The translations under genes and the position numbers were made by a program. Below are positions 8,761 to 18,163 of a stretch of DNA of 64,000 bases, piece by piece. Source of the DNA: Acidobacteriota bacterium (GTDB lineage Bacteria; Acidobacteriota; Terriglobia; Terriglobales; Acidobacteriaceae); assembly GCA_021846275.1 (NCBI GenBank), contig JAJZBZ010000003.1, forward strand, positions 62,001-126,000, in the 5' to 3' direction. Below the pieces are notes generated by a model that was not told the DNA's origin, did not search any database, and worked only from the letters and a program-made list of their open reading frames with translations. Each line of letters opens with the position of its first letter. The first letter of the stretch is position 1.

Positions 8761-9147
8761 TTACCGCTGGACGTTGACGACCAGGTTCAGCGGAGCGTCG
8801 ATTTTGTGGTTGTTGAAGGTGGCAGGCTCAAAGCGAGCGGCGCTGATGGCGCGAGCGACGCGGAAGCTCATCTCCGGCGAGAAGGTGCGGAGGACGCGAA
8901 TGTCTTTCGCATGGCCGTAGGAGTCAACGTCCACGCGCAGAAGCACGGAGGCATTGGCCGGCACACCCTCGGGCAGATCGCTGGCGCTGACATGCAGGGC
9001 CATCGGGCTGACGAGGTGCGGCGCGACGTACTGCGACGCGGCCACGAGGTTGGAGGTGGGGATATCCGTGCTCGGCGCGGTTGCCATGGCCGAAGCGGAG
9101 AGTGCGGTGGTGGACAGCAGCAGGCTGGCGATCAGGTGTCGGGACAT
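8761..9147 (-). CDS. Small periplasmic TonB C-terminal-domain protein
   Basis: The 128-residue product has a Sec signal peptide (HLIASLLLSTTALSASA) and then a single TonB-C/energy-transducer-like fold: a VLLRVDVDSYGHAKDIRVLR strand and the closing segment AARFEPATFNNHKIDAPLNL match the ..F.PA...G..V...... pattern of the family. There is no N-terminal membrane anchor and no Pro-rich linker, so it is not a canonical energy transducer; a stand-alone periplasmic role is more likely. The start at 9147 is fixed by AAGGAGG 6 nt upstream. A good promoter lies about 40 nt further upstream. Confidence 0.72.
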   Translation of the reverse strand: MSRHLIASLLLSTTALSASAMATAPSTDIPTSNLVAASQYVAPHLVSPMALHVSASDLPEGVPANASVLLRVDVDSYGHAKDIRVLRTFSPEMSFRVARAISAARFEPATFNNHKIDAPLNLVVNVQR

Positions 9148-9485
9148 GGAATTCCTCCTTGATGGTTGTATAGTACCCATCACCATAATGATCCACATTC
9201 GCAACAGTTGTCAACAAAAAAAATTACATTCATTTATTTTCAATCACTTGAGTGAAGATTTTTTCAATTTCCCGTGAAAATCGAACTCGACTGACAGATG
9301 GAAACCCAAACCAGGCGGCCGGATCGCCGCAGCGGGAAAGAATTCGCAGCTGTGGCGGACTCAAGCAGTTTCGCGGCAGGTGTGCCCGGCGAGAGTGGAA
9401 CTTCGCGCCGCTTTTCCTCAGGAAAAGCTGCGCCTGACGATGTCGGCTCGGGCATGGGAATCGTGAAACTGCTCTAAGATGGACG
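9148..9485. other. Divergent intergenic region, partly AT-rich
   Basis: Between the TonB-C gene (minus) and the DnaC-like gene (plus). It holds a sigma-70-like promoter for the former at 9185-9214. The segment 9215-9290 is AT-rich for this genome (runs of A and T). Nothing recognisable was seen in 9290-9485. Confidence 0.5.
9185..9214 (-). promoter_or_regulatory. Sigma-70-type promoter of the TonB-C gene
   Basis: On the minus strand a perfect TTGACA (9209-9214) is separated by 18 nt from CATTAT (9185-9190), about 40 nt upstream of the ATG. An A/T-rich tract (TAATTTTTTTTG) lies just upstream and could act as an UP element. Confidence 0.65.
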
Positions 9486-10370
9486 ATGAAACCGAGGACG
9501 GAAATGTCAGGCAACGACGCAGGCAGTCGAGGGCAGGCCATGGAGCAGTGGCTGAGCCAAGCAAACAGCGCGGACGGTATCACCGACGAGACCACCGACG
9601 CGGCGAACACCCCGTTTTGTCCTGAATGCGGCGGGGCGGGGATGGTGTTGACGGCGGATGCGGCGGGTCGGCGCAGGGCGCGCGAGTGCGGCTGCCAGCA
9701 GAGTCTGCGGCAGCGGGTGAGGCTGCGCGAGGCGCGGATTCCGCGGCGCTATGAGCATTGCGTGCTGGGGAGTTTCGAGCCGCAGTATCCGAAGGCGGAT
9801 CCGACGCTGGGTATGGCGCTCAGAATGGCGCGAAAGTTTGTCGAGGGCTATCCGGTGGAGACGAGTGGGCGCGGGCTGCTGCTGACCGGCTCTGTGGGCG
9901 TGGGCAAGACGCATCTGGCGGTGGGGATGCTGCTGGCGCTGATGGAGCAGAAGGGCGTTGACGGTCTCTTCTGCGACTATCGCGAGCTGCTCAAGCAGAT
10001 TCAGAACAGCTACAATCCGCAGGTGAACTCGACGGAACTGGAGGTGCTGCGTCCGGTCTTTGAGGCTGAGGTGCTGGTGCTCGACGAGCTGGGCGCGCAG
10101 AAGCCGACGGACTGGGTGTGGGACACCGTTGCGCTCGTCCTCAATACGCGCTACAACGACAAGCGGACGACGATTATTACGACGAATTATGCGGACCTGC
10201 CGTCGGCGGCGCTGTTGACGGGAGAAGCAGCGAAGCGGGCGGCGCGCGAGGAGACGCTTGGCGACCGGATTGGCGAGCGGATGCGCTCGCGGCTGGCGGA
10301 GATGTGCGTGAGGGTGGAGATGACGGGCGCGGATTTTCGACAGGGCGCGGGGCGGGCAAGATTTGGCTGA
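9486..10370 (+). CDS. DnaC/IstB-like AAA+ ATPase (probable helicase loader)
   Basis: The 294-residue product has an N-terminal zinc-ribbon-like segment (C45, C48, C68, C70), then an AAA+ module: Walker A GSVGVGKT (135-142), Walker B VLVLDELG (D200, E201), and sensor-1 TTIITTNY. This is the layout of DnaC/DnaI-type loaders of the replicative helicase and of the related IstB proteins. No transposase gene is nearby, so a DnaC/DnaI-like role is favoured over IstB. Starts at 9486 (ATG) and 9504 (ATG with GAGGA upstream) are both possible. The end overlaps the region upstream of the DUF1648 gene, which probably belongs to the same transcript. Confidence 0.78.
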   Translation: MKPRTEMSGNDAGSRGQAMEQWLSQANSADGITDETTDAANTPFCPECGGAGMVLTADAAGRRRARECGCQQSLRQRVRLREARIPRRYEHCVLGSFEPQYPKADPTLGMALRMARKFVEGYPVETSGRGLLLTGSVGVGKTHLAVGMLLALMEQKGVDGLFCDYRELLKQIQNSYNPQVNSTELEVLRPVFEAEVLVLDELGAQKPTDWVWDTVALVLNTRYNDKRTTIITTNYADLPSAALLTGEAAKRAAREETLGDRIGERMRSRLAEMCVRVEMTGADFRQGAGRARFG

Positions 10371-10410
10371 GCCGCGCTGGCGGCGAGTGCGAGGCAACAA
10401 AGGAGCGGAG

Positions 10411-10899
10411 ATGGCGACTGAAAATCATGCAGATCGATCCCGCACCGCGCGTGAGATGGTGGCGCTGGCCGGGCTGGCGGCGATGTGGGCCATTGCCGGT
10501 TGGGCGCGCGGGAGCGTTCTGCCGCAGCGCATTCCTGTTCATTTCGGAATCGATGGCCGGCCGGACGCGTGGGGAACGGCGAGCCAGATTTTCCTGATGC
10601 CAGCGATTGCGCTGGGACTGTATCTCGTCCTGAGCGTGGCGGTGCGATTTCCGCAGAGTTTCCACTACGGGGTGGCGGTGACCGAGGAGAATCGGGCGCG
10701 GCTGCAGGCGACGGCGATCCGGATGATGGGCTGGATGAAAGCTGTTGTGATGTGGGTGATGGCGGTGCTGGTGGTGTTTCAGGTGGAGTCAGCCAGGACG
10801 GGGAGTTCGGGTGGGATCGGAGTGGCGGCGACCGTTGCTCCGCTGGCGATCTTCGGCGTGGTTGTCTGGCTTCTGGTGGCGCTGCGTCGCGCTGCCTGA
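10411..10899 (+). CDS. DUF1648-domain membrane protein
   Basis: The 162-residue inner-membrane protein starts at 10411, where AAAGGAG precedes the ATG by 5 nt. After a first TM (about 14-31) comes the DUF1648 signature LPQRIPVHFGIDGRPDAWGT, also found in SdpI-like proteins, and then three more hydrophobic segments (about 50-68, 95-115, 135-155). The function is unknown. It starts 40 nt after the DnaC-like gene. Confidence 0.72.
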   Translation: MATENHADRSRTAREMVALAGLAAMWAIAGWARGSVLPQRIPVHFGIDGRPDAWGTASQIFLMPAIALGLYLVLSVAVRFPQSFHYGVAVTEENRARLQATAIRMMGWMKAVVMWVMAVLVVFQVESARTGSSGGIGVAATVAPLAIFGVVVWLLVALRRAA

Positions 10900-10945
10900 C
10901 GGCGAAGCCACGCGTGATTGGACTGAGCCGCGAGGCGGCGAAGAC

Positions 10946-11050
10946 TCAGAAACCGGCGAGCAGCAGCACAATGGCGCAGATGACGGCAACGGGATAGAGC
11001 CAGAGGCTGGAGCCGGTGCGGGCGGCAAGAGCGGACGCGATGGAAGTCAT
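10946..11050 (-). CDS. 34-residue single-TM small protein (hypothetical)
   Basis: The frame MTSIASALAARTGSSLWLYP continues as VAVICAIVLLLAGF and ends in TGA at 10946-10948. The C-terminal half is a convincing TM helix. GTGAGG lies 6 nt upstream of the ATG at 11048-11050. It stands alone on the minus strand between two plus-strand genes. Small size and lack of comparison keep this tentative. Confidence 0.45.
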   Translation of the reverse strand: MTSIASALAARTGSSLWLYPVAVICAIVLLLAGF

Positions 11051-11233
11051 GAGATGCCTCACTGGGTTGGACGTGACGTGCAGCGAAAACGATGCGGTGT
11101 TCACGGAATTTTCATCCCTTCCGACAGCAACACAAGAGGTACGCGGATGAGCGAGGAATGGATGTCATACCGATGGCCGACAGGATGAGGATGCGACGGA
11201 AAGCGGTGTAAAATCCGCACCAGGGGCGAAGAA

Positions 11234-11731
11234 ATGCAGCTGGAGGCGCAAAAGCGGAACGAGCAGCGGGGTGAGGACCGAAACTGGCTTCCGGTCGGCA
11301 TCGCCTTCGCCGTGGTCGCGATGCTGGTGGTGATTCTGGCCGTGAGCCATCGGCACGGCGCTGCGGCCAGCGATGCGGCGTATCGTTCGCAGGTTCGGCT
11401 CAGCGATTTTGCGATGAGCGAGTCGGGAAATCTGGCCGGTGGCAAGGTCACCTATCTCGATGGCAAGATAACCAACGCCGGAGCGAAGACGCTGGTCGGC
11501 GTCGAGGTGCGCGTGATTTTTCGCAATGCGGCTGGCGAGGTGAGCCAGAACTCGACGATGCCGCTGAATGTGATCCGCGCGCGTGAGCCGTACATCGACA
11601 CCGAGCCTGTGGCCGCTGCGCCGCTGGCGCCGGGTGAGACGCGCGAGTTTCGGCTGATCTTCGACCAGGTGACGGCGGACTGGGATGGGCAGTATCCGGT
11701 TGTCACGGTGGATTCCGCGACGACTCGCTGA
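11234..11731 (+). CDS. Membrane-anchored hypothetical protein (DUF2393-like)
   Basis: The 165-residue product has one N-terminal TM helix (about 19-38, LPVGIAFAVVAMLVVILAV) and an extracytoplasmic Ig-like/FxLYD-type beta domain: VRLSDFAMSESGNLAGGKVTYLDG... with PLAPGETREFRLIFD near the end. The fold resembles DUF2393 proteins. The role is unknown. It is transcribed alone. Confidence 0.6.
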   Translation: MQLEAQKRNEQRGEDRNWLPVGIAFAVVAMLVVILAVSHRHGAAASDAAYRSQVRLSDFAMSESGNLAGGKVTYLDGKITNAGAKTLVGVEVRVIFRNAAGEVSQNSTMPLNVIRAREPYIDTEPVAAAPLAPGETREFRLIFDQVTADWDGQYPVVTVDSATTR

Positions 11732-11841
11732 TCGATTTCAGATCGATTTCATTTGGTGATTGCGCACAGGCGCTCCGGCGCGTTGCCGCTGGCCGTGGCG
11801 CATCCTGTGCGCGGATGGTGGGAGTGGTCGGCGGATTGCGG

Positions 11842-13443
11842 TCAGCGGACGAGGCGCGGGCGCGGTGCGCCGAAGTATTGCTGGTCCTGCTGGTCGAGGT
11901 AGCGGACGGCGAGGTGAGCCGGGAGCGGACGACCGAAGCGCCAGCCCTGGACGCGCATGGCGTGGCCGCGCGTGCGCAGGAACTCGACCTGGGCGTCGTT
12001 TTCGACGCCTTCAACGATGACGTGGAGGCCGAGCGAGTGGGCGATGAAGAGGATTTGCGGGAGGATGGTGGCGGTGACGGAGTCGGTGCCTGCGGTGCGG
12101 GTGAAGCTGCGATCGATCTTGATGGCGTCGACGGTGAGTTCGTGCAGATAGGAGAGGCTGGAGAATCCGGTGCCGAAGTCGTCGATGTGGATTTTGTAGC
12201 CACGCTCGTGGAGTTCGTGGATGGCGCGGCTGGCGGTGGCGAGGTCGGCGGTGGAGCGCTCCGTGATTTCGAGGGCGATCTGGCCGGCCTGGATGCCTTC
12301 GAGGGCGGCGTAGAGGTCGAGGCGGTCGAGGAGCAGGGAGCCGGTGAGGTCGCTGGGCGCGACGTTGAGGCTCAACTGGAGGTCGGGGTGAGCGTGAAGC
12401 AGGTCGCCCATCTCCTCGAAGGCGTGTCGAACGACCCAGTGGGTGAGTTCGTGGATGAAGCCGCGCTCCTCGGCGATGGCGACAAAGATGGAAGGAGCGA
12501 TGGGGATGCCGTCGCGGTCACGCCAGCGAACGAGCGTCTCAAAGCCGACGCAGCGCTCGGAGTCGAGATCGACGATGGGCTGGTAGACGAGGGTGAGCTT
12601 GTCGCGGCGGATGGCGCGGCGGAGCTGCTGGGGCATGCTGCGGCGGAGGGTGAGCGCGAAGACGACGGCCAGAGAGATGATGAGGCCGAGAATGGCGCCG
12701 GTGATGGTGAGGGTTGTGATCAGATACTTGCCGTGCGTGCGGACGAGTTGGCTGGATTCGCGGGCAACGACGCAGACGCTGTTGACGGTGGAACAGCGGG
12801 CGAGAATGAGGGATTGCTGTGTGCGCAGGTGGCCCTGAGCAAGCACCCATGCGGGATCAACGGGAATGTCGGTGCCGGCGATGCGGACCATTTGCCGCTT
12901 TGGCGCGTTGACCATGACGACCATGAAATCGAGGCCGTCGCGGCTGAGGCTGCTGAAGAGGAATGGGGCGAGCACGATGTCCACGGAGCGGATGCTGACG
13001 ACGACACCACGCTGACCGGGCGCGAAGTAGAGCGGCAGCTTGCCGTAGACGCTGGTGCCGCGGGTGGAGACAAGGAGCGGCGCGTGCATGGGCAGCGGAG
13101 TGGGCAGGCGTCCGGCACCGGCTGAACAAACGAGCAGGGGGCCGCGCATGCGGCCAATGTCCTTCACGGCGCTGGAGCGGAACATGAACACGCGCATGGA
13201 GGCGAGTTCAGCGTCGGAGCAGAAATCGGGGCCGACGTGATCAAAAGCGTGGAGGATGGTCTCAAACTGAGTGGTCGCATCGTCGGCCCGGCGGATCATC
13301 TGGTGGGAGTAATCGCGGAGGACGAACTCGGCGGCCTGAATCGAGGCGTAGATTCCGGCGAAAAATCCGCACACGGCACCGAGCGCCAGCCCGAGAAGCA
13401 GGATGCCAGCGATGCGGAGCGATTTCCGTCCAGCAGAGGCCAC
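11842..13443 (-). CDS. CSS-motif EAL-domain cyclic-di-GMP phosphodiesterase
   Basis: Inner-membrane enzyme predicted to hydrolyse c-di-GMP. The 533 residues begin with a TM (about 10-32), then a periplasmic CSS-type sensor domain with FCSDAELASMR and further Cys residues (VCSAGAG, LARCSTVNSVCVV), a second TM (about 240-262), and a cytoplasmic EAL domain. EAL motifs: FETLVRW in place of EALLRW, LNVAPSDL, EITE, IDDFGTGFSSL, IDRSF, EGVEN and GWRFGRPL. The metal-binding residues appear retained. In CSS proteins the periplasmic thiols sense redox state via DsbA/DsbB (established for E. coli homologues). Start is GTG at 13441-13443, with AAGGA 9-10 nt upstream. Confidence 0.88.
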   Translation of the reverse strand: MASAGRKSLRIAGILLLGLALGAVCGFFAGIYASIQAAEFVLRDYSHQMIRRADDATTQFETILHAFDHVGPDFCSDAELASMRVFMFRSSAVKDIGRMRGPLLVCSAGAGRLPTPLPMHAPLLVSTRGTSVYGKLPLYFAPGQRGVVVSIRSVDIVLAPFLFSSLSRDGLDFMVVMVNAPKRQMVRIAGTDIPVDPAWVLAQGHLRTQQSLILARCSTVNSVCVVARESSQLVRTHGKYLITTLTITGAILGLIISLAVVFALTLRRSMPQQLRRAIRRDKLTLVYQPIVDLDSERCVGFETLVRWRDRDGIPIAPSIFVAIAEERGFIHELTHWVVRHAFEEMGDLLHAHPDLQLSLNVAPSDLTGSLLLDRLDLYAALEGIQAGQIALEITERSTADLATASRAIHELHERGYKIHIDDFGTGFSSLSYLHELTVDAIKIDRSFTRTAGTDSVTATILPQILFIAHSLGLHVIVEGVENDAQVEFLRTRGHAMRVQGWRFGRPLPAHLAVRYLDQQDQQYFGAPRPRLVR

Positions 13444-14049
13444 AGTATTCCATCCTTCAATATAGCCAGATCAGGCAGACACCGGCTCATACACATTTAG
13501 AGCTCATGCAAGGCAACCGCATGCGCGGAAAACAAGGGGAGCGACTATGAGTTTATCGTGCGAAAAGACCCAAACGATGCGCCGGAACTCTTCTGTATCT
13601 GGACAGTAACATTCCTTTTGCCCCGGTGGCGAGGGTTTTTCCGCTGCGCAACGCTGTGCGGAGCGCGAAAGGCCGGGCTGAAAGCCGGGGAATCTCCGAT
13701 AAGTCCATCATTTTTTTGCGGCTGAAGAAAAATCTTTTGCCGGTGGTGATGTTGCGCGCCGTGGCCTCGTTTTTTCGGCTTTACGTTTCGTGCAGCGAGA
13801 CAGGGAGAATGCCGAAAAAGCTGCAACTGTCTGACACGCAGTTCGGTGGAACTGGCAGATGTTGGGCAGTGCATCTCTCGGACAAGGAGCGCGGTTTTAT
13901 GCGCCAATCCGCGGAAGGCATCGGTTGAGTAGCCCGCCGCGCAGATCGTGTTCCTGCTGCTCACTCATGGGTAATGGACGCAGCCTTTGTCGTTGTTCAG
14001 CGGCCCCGGAGACGGCAAGGATCGGTGAAAGAATTCCTCTCGTTCGCCT
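13444..14049. other. 600-bp gene-free region with stem-loops; left edge of the skew-inverted segment
   Basis: No coding frame with a credible start, RBS or recognisable product on either strand. It carries an inverted repeat TTTTTCGGC (13771-13779) / GCCGAAAAA (13811-13819), a short hairpin CCGG-gctgaaag-CCGG near 13674-13688, and a CCGC/GTGCGG stem near 13640-13660. GC skew of the + strand changes sign near 13.95-14.04 kb. A riboswitch was looked for (c-di-GMP, cobalamin) and not found. Confidence 0.55.
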
Positions 14050-15951
14050 CTACCGCCGACCGACCAGATACGTGACCCCGCCGGTGATCGACCGCCCCGG
14101 CATCGCCACGCCTAAGATTTCCTGGTAGCCCGTATTGCTCAGGTTCGCCAACCGCAGATAGGGCCGCCACTTCTGCCGCGTGCCCGCGTCGTATTCGAAC
14201 GCCACGTCCCACACCGGATACGCTGTCTGCTGGTAGCGCTGCGCCACCTGCAGACTGTTTCTCACCCTCAGCCGGTTGTGAATGTTCATCGTCCACAGCA
14301 TGTGCGCATTCTCCACCGGATAGTTGAAGATATACTCCGACTGCAAACCATGCAGCGCACTCTGCGCCCCGTACAGATTCGTCCAGTCCAGTTGCAGTTG
14401 CTGCGTGCGCGTCAGCGCAATCGTTGCGCTCGCCTCCGCGCCGGTGAAGCGCAACCCGTTCAGGTTCGTCGCCTGCCAGCGATCCGCCGCACTGGCGCGC
14501 ACATAATCGATCGTGTTCTGTTGCGGCTCATAAAATCCCGTCGCGGAAAACTCCAGCCGCGCGCCCGGCGTCCAGTCCACGCCAGCCTCGCTGCTCCACG
14601 CCGACTCCGCCTTCAGGTTCGGATCGCCAATCGTCGTCGGGTCCGAATAGTACAGGTCCGTATATGTCGGAATGCGAAACCCGTAGCCCACGCTCCCGCG
14701 CAGCTTCACGGTCGCGCTCACGCGATAGCTGCCCGCCACATTCGGCGCAAAGACCATCGGAAATCCCCCGGAAAATCCCTCCTCGCGCGCACCCACGGAC
14801 AATCCCCAGCGACGCTTCCCCGGATTCAGGTCCACGTCCACGTAACCTGCCGCGCGATTTCTGGCGTGATCGCCCAGATTGTTGCTGTGGATGCTGTCGC
14901 CATCGGCTTCCACTCCGGCCAGCATTACCGCGCCCGAGCCAAAATTCTCGGTCCGGTGCAGCGAAGCCTGCCACGATCCATCGATGTGATTGTTCTCATA
15001 GAGCGCCGGATCATCCCGCACCAGCACGAACTCATCCGTATGCCGCCGATACCCATAATCGGCCTCCGTCTTCGCGCCCAGCTCCTGTCGGATCGATCCA
15101 AACCATCCCTTCGTCCGCTCCCACGAGGGATAGTTCCCATAAAACTGATTCGCTCCAAACGAGCGATCGCTGCCAGCCACCAGAATATCCGTCAGCCCCA
15201 GCCTGGAAGCGGTCCAAAGCTCATCGGCAGCCGTCTCGTTGCGATAATCGCGGTCAAACATGAACCCGGTGGAAAGATTATGCGTCCCCGTCACGCGCGT
15301 GCTCCACCTGTGCCGCATCAGCTCGCCCATCAGCGCCTGTTCATTCTCGCCGAAGCTGCCGAAGCCCGCGCTCGCCATCAGCGAACTGCTGCGCGGCGCG
15401 GCCGTCAGAAAATCCACGACGCCGCTCAGAGCGTCCACTCCGTGCAGCGTCGATCCCGCCCCATGCAGCACCTGAATCGAGTCCATCGCATCCATGGGCA
15501 GCGGCAGGTCCAGATCATGATGCGCCGTCTGGCTGTCGTTGATGCGAAACCCATTCAGCAGCACCAGTGTCTGCTCAAAGCTGCCGCCCCGCAGCGTGAT
15601 GTCCGTCTGCGCGCCGCCGGCGCCGCGCTGCTCCAGAAAGATGGACGAATCATTCCGCAGCGGATCGAGCGGCGTGGCCAGCATGAATTGCCCCGGATGC
15701 AGCGGCTCCACCTCCACCACGCGCGCCGACTCGCTCAGCGGAATCGGCGTGCCCGCGCCGAGCACCACGACCGTCGTCTCTTCGCCCTTCAGCGATGCGC
15801 CCGCGCTCACAGCGCCCGACGCTTTCGCCGTCTTCTGTCTTGGTTTCGGCAGATGGCTCGGCAGCGTATTCGTCTGCGCCAGCCCACACACGCCCCACGC
15901 GCCCAGCAGCAGCGCGCACGGCAGGGAAATCCCGCGAAAATTCCTGGCCAT
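14050..15951 (-). CDS. TonB-dependent outer-membrane receptor, BtuB-like
   Basis: Outer-membrane receptor most like vitamin B12/cobinamide transporters. The 633 residues comprise a signal peptide ending at CGLAQ, a plug domain (about 95-205: DSSIFLEQRGAGGAQTDITLR, LVLLNGFRINDSQT, IQVLHGAGSTLHGVDALSGVVD), and a 22-strand-type barrel. A classical TonB box is not obvious; VVVLGAGTPI (about 61-70) may serve. The protein ends in VGRR rather than the usual terminal Phe. It begins only 34 nt after hslU on the same strand, so it is probably co-transcribed with hslVU; no riboswitch fits in that gap. Confidence 0.8.
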   Translation of the reverse strand: MARNFRGISLPCALLLGAWGVCGLAQTNTLPSHLPKPRQKTAKASGAVSAGASLKGEETTVVVLGAGTPIPLSESARVVEVEPLHPGQFMLATPLDPLRNDSSIFLEQRGAGGAQTDITLRGGSFEQTLVLLNGFRINDSQTAHHDLDLPLPMDAMDSIQVLHGAGSTLHGVDALSGVVDFLTAAPRSSSLMASAGFGSFGENEQALMGELMRHRWSTRVTGTHNLSTGFMFDRDYRNETAADELWTASRLGLTDILVAGSDRSFGANQFYGNYPSWERTKGWFGSIRQELGAKTEADYGYRRHTDEFVLVRDDPALYENNHIDGSWQASLHRTENFGSGAVMLAGVEADGDSIHSNNLGDHARNRAAGYVDVDLNPGKRRWGLSVGAREEGFSGGFPMVFAPNVAGSYRVSATVKLRGSVGYGFRIPTYTDLYYSDPTTIGDPNLKAESAWSSEAGVDWTPGARLEFSATGFYEPQQNTIDYVRASAADRWQATNLNGLRFTGAEASATIALTRTQQLQLDWTNLYGAQSALHGLQSEYIFNYPVENAHMLWTMNIHNRLRVRNSLQVAQRYQQTAYPVWDVAFEYDAGTRQKWRPYLRLANLSNTGYQEILGVAMPGRSITGGVTYLVGRR

Positions 15952-15985
15952 TTCTCTTTCGTTTGTCTCGCCTGTTGGGGAAGGT

Positions 15986-17536
15986 TTATAGGATATAGCG
16001 GCTCAGATCCTGACTCTTCACAATCTCAGCCACCATCTGCTTCACATACACGTCGCTCACCACGAACACGCGCTCGACGCCCGTCCCGGTCTCGCGCTCC
16101 ACATACGGCAGCGGCACCGTCGTCTCGGCCTTCACCATCGCCGCCATCGCGTCCGCCTGCGCCGCGTCCATCTTTGTTCCGTCTGCCGCCGCGCCCTCAG
16201 CCTGCGCCGCATTCGCCGCCGCGCGCGCCAGGTCCGGTGCCAGAAAACTGATCTCCTCCAGCACACGCTCCATGATCGTATGCAGCCGTCGCGCGCCGAT
16301 ATTTTCCGTCGTCTCGTTCACACGAAACGCAAACGCCGCCATCTCCCGCAGAGACTCCGGCGTAAACTCCAGGCGAATTCCCTCCGTCTCCAGCAGCGCC
16401 GTCGATTGCCGCGTCAGCGACGACTTCGGTTCGGTCAGAATCCGCAGAAAATCCTCCACCGTCAGCGACTGCAACTCCACGCGAATCGGAAACCGGCCCT
16501 GCAGCTCCGGAATCAGGTCCGACGGCTTCGACACATGAAACGCACCTGCCGCAATGAACAGAATGTGATCCGTCTTCACCATTCCGTAGCGCGTATTCAC
16601 CGTCGTCCCTTCCACAATCGGCAGAATGTCCCGCTGCACTCCCTCGCGCGAAATATCCGGCCCATGGCCGCCCTCGCGCCCGGCAATCTTGTCAATCTCA
16701 TCCAGAAACACGATCCCATTCGTCTCCACGCGCTCCACCGCCGCGCGCGTCACCTGGTCCATGTCAATCAGCCGTCCTTCTTCTTCCTGAATCAGATAAT
16801 CGAAGGCTTCATTCACCTTCATCTTCCGCTTCTTTGGCGCGCCGCCAAAGATATTCGGCAACATCTCCTTCAGGTTGATGTCCATCTCCTCCGGATTCTG
16901 CCCGGAGATGATCCCGAACTGCGGCGTATTCCGCTCCCGCGTCTCCAGTTCCACCATCCGCTCGTCCAGCTTGCCCTCGCGAAACTGCTGCCTCAGCTTC
17001 TCGCGCGTCCGTCCGTAGCTCTCCGCGCCCGGCAGCGTCAACTGTCCTTCCCCGTCGCCAGTCTGCGCATCCGGCGGCGGCGGCAACAGCAGGTCCAGCA
17101 GCCGCTCTTCCGCGCTCTGCTCCGCCTTGTCCTCCACCTCTTCCAGCCGTTCCTCGCGCACCATGTCAATGGCAATCTCCACCAGATCGCGCACCATCGA
17201 CTCCACGTCGCGCCCCACGTAGCCGACCTCGGTGAACTTGCTCGCTTCCACTTTGAGAAACGGCGAGTTCGTCAGCTTCGCCAGCCTTCGCGCAATCTCC
17301 GTCTTGCCCACGCCCGTCGGCCCGATCATGATGATGTTCTTCGGCATGATGTCGTCGGCCAGGTCCGGCGGCAGCTTCTGCCTGCGCGTCCGGTTGCGCA
17401 GCGCCACCGCCACCGCGCGCTTGGCCGCGCGCTGGCCCACCACATGCTTGTCCAGCTCCGCCACAATCTCCCGCGGCGTCAGTTCTTCCAGCACGATCTC
17501 GTGATCGTCCGCAACTCCCGGCAACGTAATCGCCAT
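15986..17536 (-). CDS. hslU: ATP-dependent protease ATPase subunit HslU
   Basis: AAA+ unfoldase of the HslUV (ClpYQ) protease. The 516-residue product has [17 protein letters not shown] at the N-terminus, Walker A GPTGVGKT (72-79), the pore motif GYVGRDVES, an intermediate (I) domain with acidic and Pro-rich stretches, Walker [11 protein letters not shown], and the C-terminal tail SQDLSRYIL, whose last residues dock into HslV. Near the C-terminus an Ala-rich insertion (about 430-465) makes it longer than the E. coli protein (443 residues). hslV ends 36 nt upstream, the normal hslVU order. Confidence 0.96.
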   Translation of the reverse strand: MAITLPGVADDHEIVLEELTPREIVAELDKHVVGQRAAKRAVAVALRNRTRRQKLPPDLADDIMPKNIIMIGPTGVGKTEIARRLAKLTNSPFLKVEASKFTEVGYVGRDVESMVRDLVEIAIDMVREERLEEVEDKAEQSAEERLLDLLLPPPPDAQTGDGEGQLTLPGAESYGRTREKLRQQFREGKLDERMVELETRERNTPQFGIISGQNPEEMDINLKEMLPNIFGGAPKKRKMKVNEAFDYLIQEEEGRLIDMDQVTRAAVERVETNGIVFLDEIDKIAGREGGHGPDISREGVQRDILPIVEGTTVNTRYGMVKTDHILFIAAGAFHVSKPSDLIPELQGRFPIRVELQSLTVEDFLRILTEPKSSLTRQSTALLETEGIRLEFTPESLREMAAFAFRVNETTENIGARRLHTIMERVLEEISFLAPDLARAAANAAQAEGAAADGTKMDAAQADAMAAMVKAETTVPLPYVERETGTGVERVFVVSDVYVKQMVAEIVKSQDLSRYIL

Positions 17537-17572
17537 AGCCTCAAAGGCAGGCCGAGCGCAACCTTCGCGCTC

Positions 17573-18163
17573 TTAAGCCCGCAACTCCTCGATCGTAATT
17601 TTGTCGTTGGTATAAATGCAGATCTCGCCGGCAATGCGCAGCGACTTCTCCACAATCTCACGCGCGCTCAGCTCCGTATTCTCCAGCAGCGCCCGCGCCG
17701 CCGCCGTCGCATAGCTGCCGCCCGATCCAATGGCCGCAATCGGCTCATCCGGATCAATCACGTCGCCCGAGCCGGAGATCAGAAACGTCTGCCCCGCATC
17801 CGCCACAATCAGCAGCGCCTCCAGATTCCGCAGCATCTTGTCCGTCCGCCAGTCCTTGGCCAGCTCCACCGCCGCGCGTCCCAGGTTGCCGCTGAACTGC
17901 TCCAGCTTCGCCTCAAACCGCGCAAACAGCGAGAACGCATCCGCCGTCGATCCGGCAAATCCCGCCAGAATCTTCTCCTGATACAGCCGTCGAATCTTCT
18001 TCGCCGTATGCTTCAGCACATGGTCGCCCAGCGTCACCTGCCCGTCGGCGGCCATCACCACCACGCCGCCGCGCCGCACGCAGACCACCGTCGTCGAACG
18101 AATCCGCGCGCGCGCCTCGGCCGTCGTCGGACCAGCAGTTGCAACGACCGCTTCACGCTCCAC
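17573..18163 (-). CDS. hslV: ATP-dependent protease subunit HslV with an N-terminal extension
   Basis: Proteolytic subunit of HslUV, an N-terminal-threonine hydrolase. The catalytic core begins at [10 protein letters not shown], followed by [26 protein letters not shown] and IGSGGSYA, all family hallmarks, ending [13 protein letters not shown]. No start codon lies right before the catalytic Thr. The nearest in-frame start with a good RBS (GGCGGAG, 5 nt) is the GTG at 18161-18163, which leaves a propeptide of about 23 residues; an ATG at 18221-18223 would add 20 more. E. coli HslV has only Met before Thr. Either the propeptide is cleaved autocatalytically or a non-standard start is used. The stop is 36 nt before hslU. 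Confidence 0.93.
   Translation of the reverse strand: MEREAVVATAGPTTAEARARIRSTTVVCVRRGGVVVMAADGQVTLGDHVLKHTAKKIRRLYQEKILAGFAGSTADAFSLFARFEAKLEQFSGNLGRAAVELAKDWRTDKMLRNLEALLIVADAGQTFLISGSGDVIDPDEPIAAIGSGGSYATAAARALLENTELSAREIVEKSLRIAGEICIYTNDKITIEELRA

Noticed and set aside
9486-10370. IstB helper of an insertion sequence
   Set aside because: No IstA-type transposase, inverted terminal repeats or target duplications flank the gene; a DnaC/DnaI-like role is preferred.
13600-13960. Cobalamin or c-di-GMP riboswitch near the EAL and BtuB-like genes
   Set aside because: Short runs such as CCGGGCTGAAAGCCGG look suggestive, but the conserved aptamer cores are absent on both strands, and the position is downstream of the receptor gene.
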